In this document: one piece after another, positions 36,416-45,129 of the stretch
How positions within the stretch are numbered: the stretch's first letter is position 1
Layout: the number at the start of each line of letters is the position of its first letter
Source of the DNA: Gemmatimonadota bacterium
GTDB taxonomy: Bacteria > Gemmatimonadota > Gemmatimonadetes > Longimicrobiales > Gaopeijiaceae
Assembly (NCBI GenBank): GCA_026706635.1
Contig: JAPOYJ010000072.1
Coordinates: forward strand, 62,001-126,000
Direction of reading: 5' to 3'
Length of the DNA stretch: 64,000 nt
Program-made: the position numbers and the translations under genes
The notes under the pieces: generated by a model
What the model was told of the DNA's origin: nothing
What the model saw: the letters and a program-made list of their open reading frames with translations, nothing else
Database searches by the model: none

Positions 36416-37224
36416 GGAAGGGGGTTGGATTCGGGCTCCTCGTCGTGCTGGCGATGGCGGCCGCGTTGGCGTGCGAGGACTTCGATCCGCTCGAGCTGCA
36501 CCCCGACGTGGTCTCGCTCGAGGTCCTGCTCGTCGCAGGCGAGAGCGAGGCGCGCATGCTGGCCAGCCACCCCCATCAGGAGGGGGCGATACCGGAGGTC
36601 TCCGCGCACCTGGAGGGACCCGGGTGGGAGGCTGAGTTCTCCGAGACGCTGGAGCTGGAGGCATGCACGGTCGCCGAGGATGTCGAGTCGGCCAAGTGCC
36701 TTGGAGCGGTGCTTCCGGAGCCTCTCCGCGCGGGCACGACCTACGCCCTGCGCGGAACAGCTCCTTTGGGGTCGTTCACTGGCGAAACCCGGGTGCCCGG
36801 CGGTCCACGCCTGTCGGTCGATACTCTGCGCCTTTCCTGGCCGGACGGAGGCGAACCGCGGCTCCCCATACCCTTCCGACACCAGGCGGGCTCGGACATC
36901 GGCGTACTTGCGGTCGACGTGCGGGACATCTTCGAGACCCGGGAACGCGGGACGGAAGTGGAACTGCCCCCTTACACCCTGCGCCTCCTCCCCAGGGCAA
37001 TCGATCCTGCCGCAACCGCCGACACGGTCTGGATAGACGTGCTCGGGAATCCCCTGCGCTTCTCCCTCACACTGCTGGGAATTGGCTGGCACTGGACGAA
37101 CTTTGCTAACGTCGTCACCCCCGCGATCCGCCCGTGGCCCGCCTTCGGCATCGAGGGCGACGGGGTGTACGGGTACTTCGACGGCGTAACGCGGTCACCG
37201 CCTCTGCGCGTGCTGGTAAGGTGA
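36412..37224 (+). CDS. Lipoprotein partner of the TonB-dependent receptor (DUF4249-like)
   Basis: About 270 residues from a TTG that overlaps the receptor stop (TTGA). Signal peptide with lipobox ALAC (LVVLAMAAALACEDFDPLEL), then two beta-rich halves: SLEVLLVAGESEARMLASHPH, followed by LRAGTTYALRGTAPLGSFTGETRVP. The layout of lipoprotein, beta-sandwich and partnership with a TonB receptor resembles DUF4249 proteins, but the similarity is structural rather than exact. Probably surface- or periplasm-facing and involved in ligand capture. Four mature cysteines are few, and no enzymatic motif is visible. Confidence 0.7.
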   Translation: MRKGVGFGLLVVLAMAAALACEDFDPLELHPDVVSLEVLLVAGESEARMLASHPHQEGAIPEVSAHLEGPGWEAEFSETLELEACTVAEDVESAKCLGAVLPEPLRAGTTYALRGTAPLGSFTGETRVPGGPRLSVDTLRLSWPDGGEPRLPIPFRHQAGSDIGVLAVDVRDIFETRERGTEVELPPYTLRLLPRAIDPAATADTVWIDVLGNPLRFSLTLLGIGWHWTNFANVVTPAIRPWPAFGIEGDGVYGYFDGVTRSPPLRVLVR

Positions 37225-37309
37225 GGGGTCGACCGACTGATCGATTCGCTGGAGGACGCGGCGACATGGCGGGATTGCGTAATTCCTGTAAAATCCGTAA
37301 TGTGTGGGA

Positions 37310-37615
37310 ATGACGAAACGAACCGCAGGACCAACGCATTCGCGCGTCGTGAGCGCCACCGAAGCCGCCAGGAACCTCGGCGAGGTCCTGGCGCGTGTCC
37401 GGGAGGAGCGCGCCGTCTACGTCGTGGAGCGGCACGGGAAACCGGTCGCCCAGATCGCCCCGGTGGAGGACCGGATCTTCACCGGTCGTGATTTTGTCGA
37501 ACTGATTCGCTCCGGAAGGGTCCCCTCAGCCGGTCCCGAATACACACGTGCGGTGGAGGATGGCATCGCACTGTTCAACCGCGTCGAGGTGCCGAAGAGT
37601 CCTTGGGAACCCTGA
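37310..37615 (+). CDS. Phd/YefM-type antitoxin
   Basis: About 101 residues. The N-terminal half (VVSATEAARNLGEVLARVREERAVYVVERHGKPVAQIAPVE) is a Phd/YefM DNA-binding fold; the charged C-terminal tail (GRDFVELIRSGRVPSAG...VEVPKSPWEP) would wrap the toxin. It overlaps the PIN toxin gene by 13 bp, the usual antitoxin-first order. A GTG six bases upstream (37304) is an alternative start. The AT-rich leader (GTAATTCCTGTAAAATCCGTAAT) may hold the autoregulated promoter and operator. Confidence 0.85.
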   Translation: MTKRTAGPTHSRVVSATEAARNLGEVLARVREERAVYVVERHGKPVAQIAPVEDRIFTGRDFVELIRSGRVPSAGPEYTRAVEDGIALFNRVEVPKSPWEP

Positions 37616-38007
37616 TCGATGCCAGCGTCCTGATCGCGGTGGAACACGGGCTGCTGGACCGGGAGCGCGTATTGGCACGCCCGGGTGCACGGGACGGGCA
37701 CTTGGCGATCGCCGCGATCACCGCGGCAGAAGTGCTCCACGGCCTCCACCGCGTGGCCGGAGCCCGGCGCGTCGCGGCGGAGGCTTTCGCCCGGACATGG
37801 CTCGAGGTTTTCCCCGTGGTTTCCTTCGATCTCGAGGTCGCCCAGGTGCACGCGACACTCGGTGCCCAGCTGTCACGCGCCGGGACCCCCATTGGTGCCC
37901 ACGATCTCATGATCGCGGCCACGGCATTGCACCTCGGCCACCGCGTTGCCACCCGGGACCGCCGCAGCTTCCACCGGGTCGAAGGCCTGGAAGTGGAGTA
38001 CTGGTGA
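37603..38007 (+). CDS. PIN domain toxin (VapC family)
   Basis: 134 residues, a PIN-fold Mg2+-dependent RNase, presumably neutralised by the Phd-type antitoxin encoded just before it. The four acidic positions are intact: Asp6 in LIDASVL, Glu43 in AAEVLHG, Asp101 in GAHDLMIAATAL and Asp119 in ATRDRRSF. The TTG start overlaps the antitoxin gene, so translation is coupled. Targets of VapC proteins are usually tRNA or rRNA; the target here cannot be inferred. Confidence 0.92.
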   Translation: MGTLIDASVLIAVEHGLLDRERVLARPGARDGHLAIAAITAAEVLHGLHRVAGARRVAAEAFARTWLEVFPVVSFDLEVAQVHATLGAQLSRAGTPIGAHDLMIAATALHLGHRVATRDRRSFHRVEGLEVEYW

Positions 38008-38037
38008 AAGCGAGCGGTCCATGGACGAACCCGCGCC

Positions 38038-38271
38038 TCACCGCGCGCCCGGCAGACCCGCGTCGCCGCCATCGCCAGCGTCGTCACCCCCGAATCCCAG
38101 AGCGCCCGCCAACAGGCCCTCCCCGCCCAGCGCACCTTCCGTCAGGTTGCGCCGGATCGCACCCGAAAGGCTGTTGACGGACAGGTTCAGTCCTCGTAGT
38201 TCCGGTAGGTCGCGCAGCTCCTTCGGGATCTCGCCCGAAAGGCTGTTGGCCGCCAGCAGCAGGTCCTCCAT
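38038..38271 (-). pseudogene. Leucine-rich-repeat fragment
   Basis: 77 codons from an ATG. It contains two plant-type LRR units (ANSLSGEIPKELRDLPELRGLNLS; NSLSGAIRRNLTEGALGGEG) and then a glycine/aspartate-rich tail. There is no signal peptide, cap or upstream LRR sequence in frame. The repeats resemble those of the large metalloprotease-like lipoprotein at 58799-62734 (LxGxIPxELGxL). I read it as a relic of an LRR gene, though a short expressed protein cannot be excluded. Confidence 0.55.
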
Positions 38272-38590
38272 GGTTCAGCCCTCCGTGCCATTGGTGTGAT
38301 TGCCTGTGCGCTGGCGAAGATCGATGATGACGCGCCTGGACGGGGAGTACAAGGGCAGGGTGGGCGCGGCACCGCATCCCCTTCGCGGTCCGGGCGCAAG
38401 TAGCTGGGAGCCCCCTAGGAAGGCGATCTGACCGGGGATCACGGCAGCGGGAGCTGCGGACAACCGGCGGGAGCGGCGAGGCGTCCCAAGTTTGGCTTCG
38501 CGGCTACCGGCGACTGGGAGCCGCACGCTAATTTGGAGTGCGATTGCCGAGCATTCCGTGGGTAGCTTCGCGTGAACCTCAGATGGGAAA
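38272..38590. other. Intergenic region without a supported gene
   Basis: About 320 bp between the LRR remnant and double-dyad copy D. Open frames on the minus strand are long but proline/arginine-rich and lack a start with a ribosome binding site. The last 60 bp become AT-rich towards copy D, as expected for a promoter region of the Bat operon. Confidence 0.5.
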
Positions 38591-38629
38591 TGTATATCAT
38601 ACATGACATTATGTAAAGTAAGTATTACA
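38591..38629. repeat. Double-dyad element, copy D
   Basis: Dyads TGTATATCATACATGACA (38591-38608) and TGTAAAGTAAGTATTACA (38612-38629), spacer TTA. ATGACA at 38603-38608 and TACAAA at 38626-38631 are 17 bp apart, so a sigma70-type promoter for the downstream MoxR/Bat operon may be embedded. It lies 34 bp upstream of the first ATG of that operon. Confidence 0.9.
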
Positions 38630-38662
38630 AACTGGAGGAGTGACCGCAGCGCTCCGGCACGA

Positions 38663-39168
38663 ATGCGGCGCGGCGTCGTCGCCCGGTTGTCGCTCGCTCT
38701 GGCCGGCTTCGCCCTGACGGTGCCGACCGCCGCAGTCGAGGCCCAGATGCTCGAGGCCATGAAGGCGCTATCGGAAGGCGGGAGCTGGCTCAACCTGCCT
38801 GTCCAAGACGGGAAGGCCGCGCTCCGCGGACCCTTGCTTCCCCTCGCCGGACTCGCGGTCGACGTTTGCTTCGTGGTCTGGCGGCGGCACTCGGGCGAAT
38901 GGACCGTGCGCGCCAGGGACGAGCGCAGCGGGCAGGCGATCGACACCGTGGCGACACCGGGAGCCCCGGTCAGGTTCGCCTACAAGGCCGGGTTCACGGC
39001 CCGGTTCTCCGTCGAGGTCGAGTGGAGCGAGCCGCGCGACACGACGCTCTTCCTGTGGGTGGGGGCCTCGCGGGTTCGAGACGGGGACGGCGACGACGGG
39101 GCCGAGGGGGAGGGCGAGGACATCTGCACGCCCCGCAGCGGAGGTTCCCGGTCCGAAGGCGGGACGGA

Positions 39169-39172
<4 letters not shown>
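38663..39172 (+). CDS. Exported protein of unknown function, first gene of Bat operon
   Basis: About 169 residues with a signal peptide (VVARLSLALAGFALTVPTAAVEAQ). The mature protein has a beta-rich core (VVWRRHSGEWTVRARDERSG, GFTARFSVEVEWSEPRDTTLFLWVGAS) and an acidic tail (DGDGDDGAEGEGED). No family recognised. The ATG at 38663 opens the signal peptide but has no strong ribosome binding site; GGAGGAG lies 27 bp upstream. Its stop overlaps the moxR ATG (ATGA), so it belongs to the operon and probably acts in the periplasm with the Bat proteins. Confidence 0.7.
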
Positions 39173-40158
<986 letters not shown>

Positions 40159-40333
40159 GCAGCCCGTGGACAAACCTCCCACGGCATTCGAGCGGCGCTG
40201 CATCCCCGCTGGACCGCTTTGCTCTGCGTTGCTCCTCGGACCAATAGCGCTGCGGCTATTGGTCCTTCGTCGCGCCTTGCCAGCCCGGCGCAGCACCCCT
40301 CTCGGTGCTCGCGCGAGATTGTCCAAGGACTGC
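40159..40333. mobile_element. MITE-like interspersed element, copy R1
   Basis: About 175 bp inserted between moxR and the DUF58 gene. Ends are inverted: GCAGCCCGTGGACAA (40159-40173) matches the complement of TTGTCCAAGGACTGC (40319-40333) at 13 of 15 positions, flanked on both sides by TAG. Inside is a perfect 11-bp stem, GGACCAATAGC (40238-40248) with GCTATTGGTCC (40255-40265). Related sequence occurs at 47806, 57448 and 58621. No coding capacity. Confidence 0.7.
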
Positions 40334-40358
40334 TAGGACGGGATCGGCGCAGGCTGCG

Positions 40359-41237
40359 GTGGTTACGCGCGACATACTGCGGCAGGTGCGCCGGATCGAG
40401 ATCACGACGCGCGGTCTCGTGAACGAGGTGCTTGCGGGCGAGTACAACTCGGTCTTCAAGGGGCGGGGGATGAGCTTCGCCGAGGCTCGCGAATACCAGC
40501 ACGGCGACGACATTCGGGGTATCGACTGGAATGTGACGGCTCGCACCGGCTCGGCCCACGTCAAGGTCTTCGAGGAGGAGCGGGAGCTGACGCTGATGCT
40601 CGTGGTGGACGTCAGCGGATCGGCGGGATTCGGGACCCGCGACCGCCTGAAATCGGAGCTCGCGGCCGAGCTCTGCGGCGTCCTCGCCTTCTCCGCGACC
40701 AGGAACAACGACAAGGTCGGGCTGATTCTCTTCTCGGACGGGATCGAGAAGTTCGTCCCGGCCCGCAAGGGTCGGCGCCATGCGCTGCGCATTCTCCGCG
40801 AGCTGCTCTACCACAGGGCCGAGGGGAGGGGGACCGACATCGAGGGTGCGCTCGAGTATCTGGCGCGGGTAACGAGGCGGCGGGCGGTCGTCTTCGTCGT
40901 CTCGGACTTCAACGCCCGCGGCTACGGGCGAGCGCTCTCCATAGCGGCCCGTCGCCACGACCTGAACGCTGTCCGGGTGACCGACCCACGCGAGGACGAG
41001 ATGCCGCGGCTCGGGCTCGTCGAGTTCGAGGACCCGGAAACGGGCGAGCGGAGCCTCGTCAACACCTCCGCCAGGGGATTCCAGGAGAGGTATCGCGCCC
41101 ACCGGGCGGAGGCGCGCGGGGAGGCCGATCGCCTCTTCCGCCGCAGCCGCGTGGAGGTGATCGACGTGGTCACGGGCACACCGTACGAGCTGGTGCTGAG
41201 GCGCTTCTTCGAACAGCGGGCCCGGAGGTCGAGGTGA
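40359..41237 (+). CDS. DUF58 protein (VWA-like), Bat operon
   Basis: About 292 residues from a GTG at 40359. It contains the DUF58 core: IEITTRGLVNEVLAGEYNSVFKGRGMSFAEAREYQHGDDIRGIDWNVTART, then a VWA-like fold with LVVDVSGSAGFG and an intact metal-site pattern DxSxS. This family is almost always found beside MoxR and the Bat proteins and probably tethers them. The protein has no membrane segment. The open frame continues upstream into element R1, which argues that the element was inserted just before the start. Its stop overlaps the next GTG. Confidence 0.92.
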   Translation: MVTRDILRQVRRIEITTRGLVNEVLAGEYNSVFKGRGMSFAEAREYQHGDDIRGIDWNVTARTGSAHVKVFEEERELTLMLVVDVSGSAGFGTRDRLKSELAAELCGVLAFSATRNNDKVGLILFSDGIEKFVPARKGRRHALRILRELLYHRAEGRGTDIEGALEYLARVTRRRAVVFVVSDFNARGYGRALSIAARRHDLNAVRVTDPREDEMPRLGLVEFEDPETGERSLVNTSARGFQERYRAHRAEARGEADRLFRRSRVEVIDVVTGTPYELVLRRFFEQRARRSR

Positions 41238-42241
41238 GGGGCAGCGGCGGAGCGGCGAGGTGGTTGCGCCCGGCGCGCGTGCCGGTGGCGGCGCTGCTGC
41301 TGGCAACGGGGGCGCTCGCGGCGCAGGAGGAGGTGCGCATCGAGACCGCGATCGACACGACGCTGATCACCGTCGGCGCCCGCGTAACGATGACCGTCGC
41401 GGTGGAGCACCCGGCGGGATGGGTGGTCGAGTGGCCCGATTCGCTCGACGCATCCACGGTGGAGCTCCTCGCCGTCGAGGTCGCTCCCACGACCGGGACG
41501 GACGAGGAGCGGCGGGAGCGCTCTGCGGCCAGCTTCGCCTTCACCAGCTTCGGGCTGGGCGAAGCCGAGGTGCCGTCGTTCGAGATTGCGGTCGTGGCAC
41601 CCGATGGCACAACCGAGGCGGTCGCCACCGACGCCTACGGGATCGCGGTGCAGAGCGTCGGAGTCGACGAGTCGGGTGCCATCCGCGACATCAGGGGGCC
41701 GCTCTCGGTGCCCGGAAACCCGTGGCGTTTCCTGCCGTGGATCGCGCTGGCGGCGCTGCTGGTCGCGGCAGTGGCGCTCTACATTCGGCGCCGCCGTCGC
41801 CCGGGCTCCGGCGAGGTGTCGGCGATCCCCCGTGCCCCGCCCCGCCCCGCCCACCTCGTGGCGCTGGAGGCGCTGGCCGAGCTGGAGCGGTCGCAGCTCC
41901 TGGAGCGCGGTCGGGTCATGGAGTACCATGTGCGAGTATCCGAGGTGGTGCGCGCCTATCTCGAGGGGCAGTTCGAGGTTCCCGCGCTGGAGCTCGCGAC
42001 GGGCGAGGTGGTTGACGCGATGCGCGCTGCTGCGCTCGGGACGAGGATCGTAGGCGGCTTCCAGCGCTTCCTGGAGAGCTGCGACCTGGTGAAGTTTGCC
42101 AAGGCGAGGCCGGGAATGGAGGAGTCGAGGGTGCTCCTGACGCGCGCCAGAGAGCTCGTGGCGGCGACGAGTCCTGCACAGGCGGTCGCCAGCGACACGG
42201 ACGGCGAGGTGGCCCACAGAGCGAGCGGTGCGGCGGCATGA
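41234..42241 (+). CDS. Membrane-anchored Bat operon protein (DUF4381/BatD-like)
   Basis: 335 residues. Signal peptide (VPVAALLLATGALAAQ), a periplasmic beta domain (VRIETAIDTTLITVGARVTMTVAVEHP, resembling a short BatD Ig-like module), one transmembrane helix (WRFLPWIALAALLVAAVALYI) followed by an Arg-rich stop-transfer, and a cytoplasmic helical tail (MEYHVRVSEVVRAYLEGQFEVPAL). It resembles the DUF4381 proteins that sit between DUF58 and BatA. GTG overlaps the DUF58 stop and its own stop overlaps batA (ATGA). Confidence 0.8.
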   Translation: MRGSGGAARWLRPARVPVAALLLATGALAAQEEVRIETAIDTTLITVGARVTMTVAVEHPAGWVVEWPDSLDASTVELLAVEVAPTTGTDEERRERSAASFAFTSFGLGEAEVPSFEIAVVAPDGTTEAVATDAYGIAVQSVGVDESGAIRDIRGPLSVPGNPWRFLPWIALAALLVAAVALYIRRRRRPGSGEVSAIPRAPPRPAHLVALEALAELERSQLLERGRVMEYHVRVSEVVRAYLEGQFEVPALELATGEVVDAMRAAALGTRIVGGFQRFLESCDLVKFAKARPGMEESRVLLTRARELVAATSPAQAVASDTDGEVAHRASGAAA

Positions 42242-43230
42242 TCCTACGTTTCGACGATCCGCTCCTCTTCCTCCTCCTTCTCGGAGTTGCTGGACTTGGG
42301 TGGTGGCGTCTGGCGGTGGCAGACCGGCGGCGGCGGTCGCTCCGGCACCCCGACACCGTCGGTCTCGCCGGGGTCGGCGGGGACCGTTCCCGCTGGATCC
42401 GGCACGTCGCGCCGACGCTCAGGGGGCTGGCCTGCGTCTGCCTGGTAGTCGCGCTGGCCCGCCCACAGACCGGCGTCACGGCCGAGAACGTCTCGACCGA
42501 GGCGGTCGACATCGTGCTGGCGATCGATATCTCCTCCTCGATGCTGGCCGAGGACCTGGCGCCGAATCGCCTCGAGGCGGCCAAGGAGGTCGCGGCAGAC
42601 TTCGCAGCCGCCCGCACCAGCGACCGAATCGGCGTCGTGATTTTCGCCGGGAAGGCCTTTACCCAGGCGCCCCTCACCCTCGACCACTCGGTCGTCGAGT
42701 CGCTGATCGGAGAGCTCGAGGTCGGGATGGTCGAGGACGGCACCGCGGTCGGGATGGGGCTCGCCACCGCCGTCAAGCGGCTGCAGGCGAGCGAGGCCGC
42801 CTCCAAGGTCGTGATCCTCCTCACCGATGGGAGGAACAACCGGGGCGAGATCGACCCGATCACCGCCGCCGATGCAGCGGCGGCGCTGGGGGTGCGCGTC
42901 TACACGATCGGTGCCGGTGCGCAGGGAGCCGCGCGGGTTCCGGTCACGGATAGATTCGGGAATCGGCGCTACGCCACGATGAGGGTCGACGTCGACGAGG
43001 CCACGCTGCGGGCCACGGCCGAGAAGACCGGCGGGCGCTACTACCGTGCCACCGATCGCGCGAGCCTGGAGGCGATCTACGCCGAGATCGACGAGCTCGA
43101 GACGACCGCAATCCTGGTCGAGAACTTCACCAGCTACGGCGAGCGCTTTCGCATACCGCTTGTCGCAGGGCTGATCCTGCTCCTGGCCGAGGCGGCGCTG
43201 GCGAGCACCTGGCTGAGGACGATCCCCTGA
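42238..43230 (+). CDS. batA: BatA, VWA-domain membrane protein
   Basis: 330 residues: N-terminal membrane segment (LLFLLLLGVAGLGWWRLAV), second segment (GLACVCLVVALARP), VWA domain and a C-terminal transmembrane helix (IPLVAGLILLLAEAALASTWL). The metal-binding MIDAS motif is Asp97-x-Ser99-x-Ser101 in AIDISSSMLAEDL, with the threonine and aspartate loops in KAFTQAPLT and LLTDGRNNRGEIDP. Bat proteins support aerotolerance/stress resistance in Bacteroides and spirochaetes; the periplasmic VWA domains are probably matured by MoxR. ATGA overlap with the upstream gene, 1-bp overlap with batB. Confidence 0.92.
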   Translation: MILRFDDPLLFLLLLGVAGLGWWRLAVADRRRRSLRHPDTVGLAGVGGDRSRWIRHVAPTLRGLACVCLVVALARPQTGVTAENVSTEAVDIVLAIDISSSMLAEDLAPNRLEAAKEVAADFAAARTSDRIGVVIFAGKAFTQAPLTLDHSVVESLIGELEVGMVEDGTAVGMGLATAVKRLQASEAASKVVILLTDGRNNRGEIDPITAADAAAALGVRVYTIGAGAQGAARVPVTDRFGNRRYATMRVDVDEATLRATAEKTGGRYYRATDRASLEAIYAEIDELETTAILVENFTSYGERFRIPLVAGLILLLAEAALASTWLRTIP

Positions 43231-44261
43231 TGTTCCGCTGGGGATCCCAACTCGCGCTATGGGCCCTCGCCCTGCTTCCGCTCCTCCTGGCGCTGGAGTG
43301 GCGTTCGGGACGGCGCCGTCGGCAGCTCCTGGACCGCTTCGGCGATCTCCGCCTGCTTCGGCAGGTGAATCCCCACCGGGGCGCGGCTGCCAGGCGCTGG
43401 AAGGTCGCGCTCCTATTGGCGGGGGTGGCTCTGGTCTTGCTGGCGCTCGCGAGGCCGCAGTTCGGCACCCGGGTCGAGACGGTCAGACGCGAGGGTCGGG
43501 ACCTCGTCGTGGCGCTTGACGTGTCGCGATCGATGTACGCCGAGGACGTGGAGCCAAGTCGGCTGGAGCGCGCCAGGATCGAGATCGGGCGGATCGTGCA
43601 GAGGCTCGAAGGCGACCGCATCGGACTGGTCGCCTTCGCGGGCGACGCCTTCGTGCAGAGTCCCCTCACCACCGACTACGGCGCCGCGATGATGTTCCTG
43701 GGGGCGATGGACCCTGAGATGCTCTCCGCCCAGGGCACAGACCTGGCCCGCGCGATCGAGATCGCGGTCGAGGCGCTCACCGAGACCCCGGAGGGGAATC
43801 GCATGGTGGTGATCGTGACGGACGGCGAGGACCACGAGGGCGGCTTGGCCGAGGCGCTGGCGCTCGCGGGGGAGGCGCAGGTCGCCATTCACACGGTCGG
43901 CGTGGGGTCGCCCGAAGGGGTGCCGCTCCCCGCCGGGGCCGGCGAGGGAGGCCGGTTCCTGCGCGACGCGGACGGCAAGGTCGTCACCTCGCGCCTGAAC
44001 GAGGCCGCGCTCCAGGACATCGCGCTCCAGACAGGTGGCGAATACCACCGGATCGGGTCGGCGGGCGGACTCGAGTCGCTGGTCGAGCGGATTGGGGGTG
44101 GTGGACGCGAGCTCGAGGCCAGGGAGGTGACGGAGTTCGAGGAGCAGTACCAGATCTTCCTGGGCGCGGCGCTCCTGCTCCTGGCGCTGGAGTTCGTGCT
44201 TCCGCGGCGCACAGCGAGGCGCGCGAGTGCCTTTATGTATACTTTACCTGACAATATGTAA
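43230..44261 (+). CDS. batB: BatB, VWA-domain membrane protein
   Basis: 343 residues with the same plan as BatA: N-terminal segment (LALWALALLPLLLALEW), second (VALLLAGVALVLLALARP), VWA domain with MIDAS Asp97-x-Ser-x-Ser (ALDVSRSMYAEDVEPSRLERA), VTDGEDHEGG, and a C-terminal helix (FLGAALLLLALEFVL). The last eight codons (MYTLPDNM and stop) are encoded by the double-dyad element E, so the element has become the end of this gene. batC follows after 26 bp, a break from the overlaps elsewhere in the operon. Confidence 0.92.
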   Translation: MFRWGSQLALWALALLPLLLALEWRSGRRRRQLLDRFGDLRLLRQVNPHRGAAARRWKVALLLAGVALVLLALARPQFGTRVETVRREGRDLVVALDVSRSMYAEDVEPSRLERARIEIGRIVQRLEGDRIGLVAFAGDAFVQSPLTTDYGAAMMFLGAMDPEMLSAQGTDLARAIEIAVEALTETPEGNRMVVIVTDGEDHEGGLAEALALAGEAQVAIHTVGVGSPEGVPLPAGAGEGGRFLRDADGKVVTSRLNEAALQDIALQTGGEYHRIGSAGGLESLVERIGGGGRELEAREVTEFEEQYQIFLGAALLLLALEFVLPRRTARRASAFMYTLPDNM

Positions 44262-44274
44262 TGTGTACTTTACA
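44236..44274. repeat. Double-dyad element, copy E, inside the Bat operon
   Basis: Dyads TGTATACTTTACCTGACA (44236-44253) and TGTAATGTGTACTTTACA (44257-44274), spacer ATA. It overlaps the last codons of batB and ends 13 bp before the batC ATG. CTGACA (44248-44253) and TACATA (44271-44276) are 17 bp apart, suggesting an internal promoter that would allow batC-batE to be expressed apart from the first half of the operon. Confidence 0.9.
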
Positions 44275-44287
44275 TAATCAACGAGTC

Positions 44288-45127
44288 ATGTCGATGCGAC
44301 GGGAAGCGGCCGCGCGGGGTTTCCACTCCGGCCTGGCCGCCGCGCTTGCGCGCCGTGTTCGTTTCCTGGCAGCCCCGGGCGGGACGGCGCTGACCTGCCT
44401 GCTGGTGTCGTTCCTCGCCGCTGGGGCGCTCGCCTCCCAGGAGGGACGCGTCGAGATCGAGGAGGGGAACCGTCTCTACGAGGAGCAACGCTACGAGGAG
44501 GCGCGGGCGCGGTATCTGGAGGCGCTCCGGAAGGCGCCCGAGCTGGCGCTCGCGCACTTCAACGAGGGTGCCGCGCTCTACAAGCAAGGCGATTTCGAGA
44601 GCTCGGCAGAGGCGTACATGGAGGCGCTCGGCCGGAGCGACCCCGAGTGGCGCTCGCAGGCGTGGTACAACCTCGGCAACGCCATGCTGGAGCAGCAGCA
44701 GGCCGAAGGAGCGATCGATGCGTACAAGGAGGCCTTGCGGCTGAACCCCGCCGACCAGGACGCGAAGCACAACCTGGAGTACGCGCTCCGCCTGCTCCAG
44801 CAACAGCAGCAGCAAGAGCAGGACCAAGAGGAGCAGGACGGCGAGGAGGAGGACGAGGAGGAGCAGTCCGGGGAGGATCGGCAGGATCAACAAGGCCAGG
44901 GCGAGCAGGACCAGTCGGAGGATGGCGAGGAGCAGAGTGACCGGGAGGCGAGCGCCCCCGAGGGTGGGGACGAGGGCGAGGACGAGACGCCGCCAGCCGA
45001 TGGCGAAGTGTCGGAGATGACCCCGGAGCAGGCGGCACGTCTCCTCCAGGCGGTGACCGAGGACCCCGGCGAGGTGAACCGCAAGGCGGCGCAGCCGGCC
45101 GGCCGCAACCCCAGGAAGGAGTGGTAG
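44288..45127 (+). CDS. batC: BatC-like TPR protein with acidic tail
   Basis: About 279 residues. A long positively charged leader with a signal segment (LTCLLVSFLAAGALASQ), then TPR repeats (EGNRLYEEQRYEEARARYLEALRKAPELA; WYNLGNAMLEQQQAEGAIDAYKEALRLNPAD), followed by a low-complexity Gln/Glu/Asp tract of about 60 residues (LLQQQQQQEQDQEEQDGEEE...) and a C-terminal helix EMTPEQAARLLQAV, typical of BatC. Probably periplasmic, bridging the BatA/BatB VWA proteins. ATG at 44288 or 44294; neither has a clear ribosome binding site. Located directly after element E. Confidence 0.85.
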   Translation: MSMRREAAARGFHSGLAAALARRVRFLAAPGGTALTCLLVSFLAAGALASQEGRVEIEEGNRLYEEQRYEEARARYLEALRKAPELALAHFNEGAALYKQGDFESSAEAYMEALGRSDPEWRSQAWYNLGNAMLEQQQAEGAIDAYKEALRLNPADQDAKHNLEYALRLLQQQQQQEQDQEEQDGEEEDEEEQSGEDRQDQQGQGEQDQSEDGEEQSDREASAPEGGDEGEDETPPADGEVSEMTPEQAARLLQAVTEDPGEVNRKAAQPAGRNPRKEW

Positions 45128-45129
45128 CG

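Noticed and set aside
44880-44960. Gln/Glu/Asp tract as evidence of a misread frame
   Set aside because: Such low-complexity tails are normal in BatC proteins and the frame continues into a conserved C-terminal helix.
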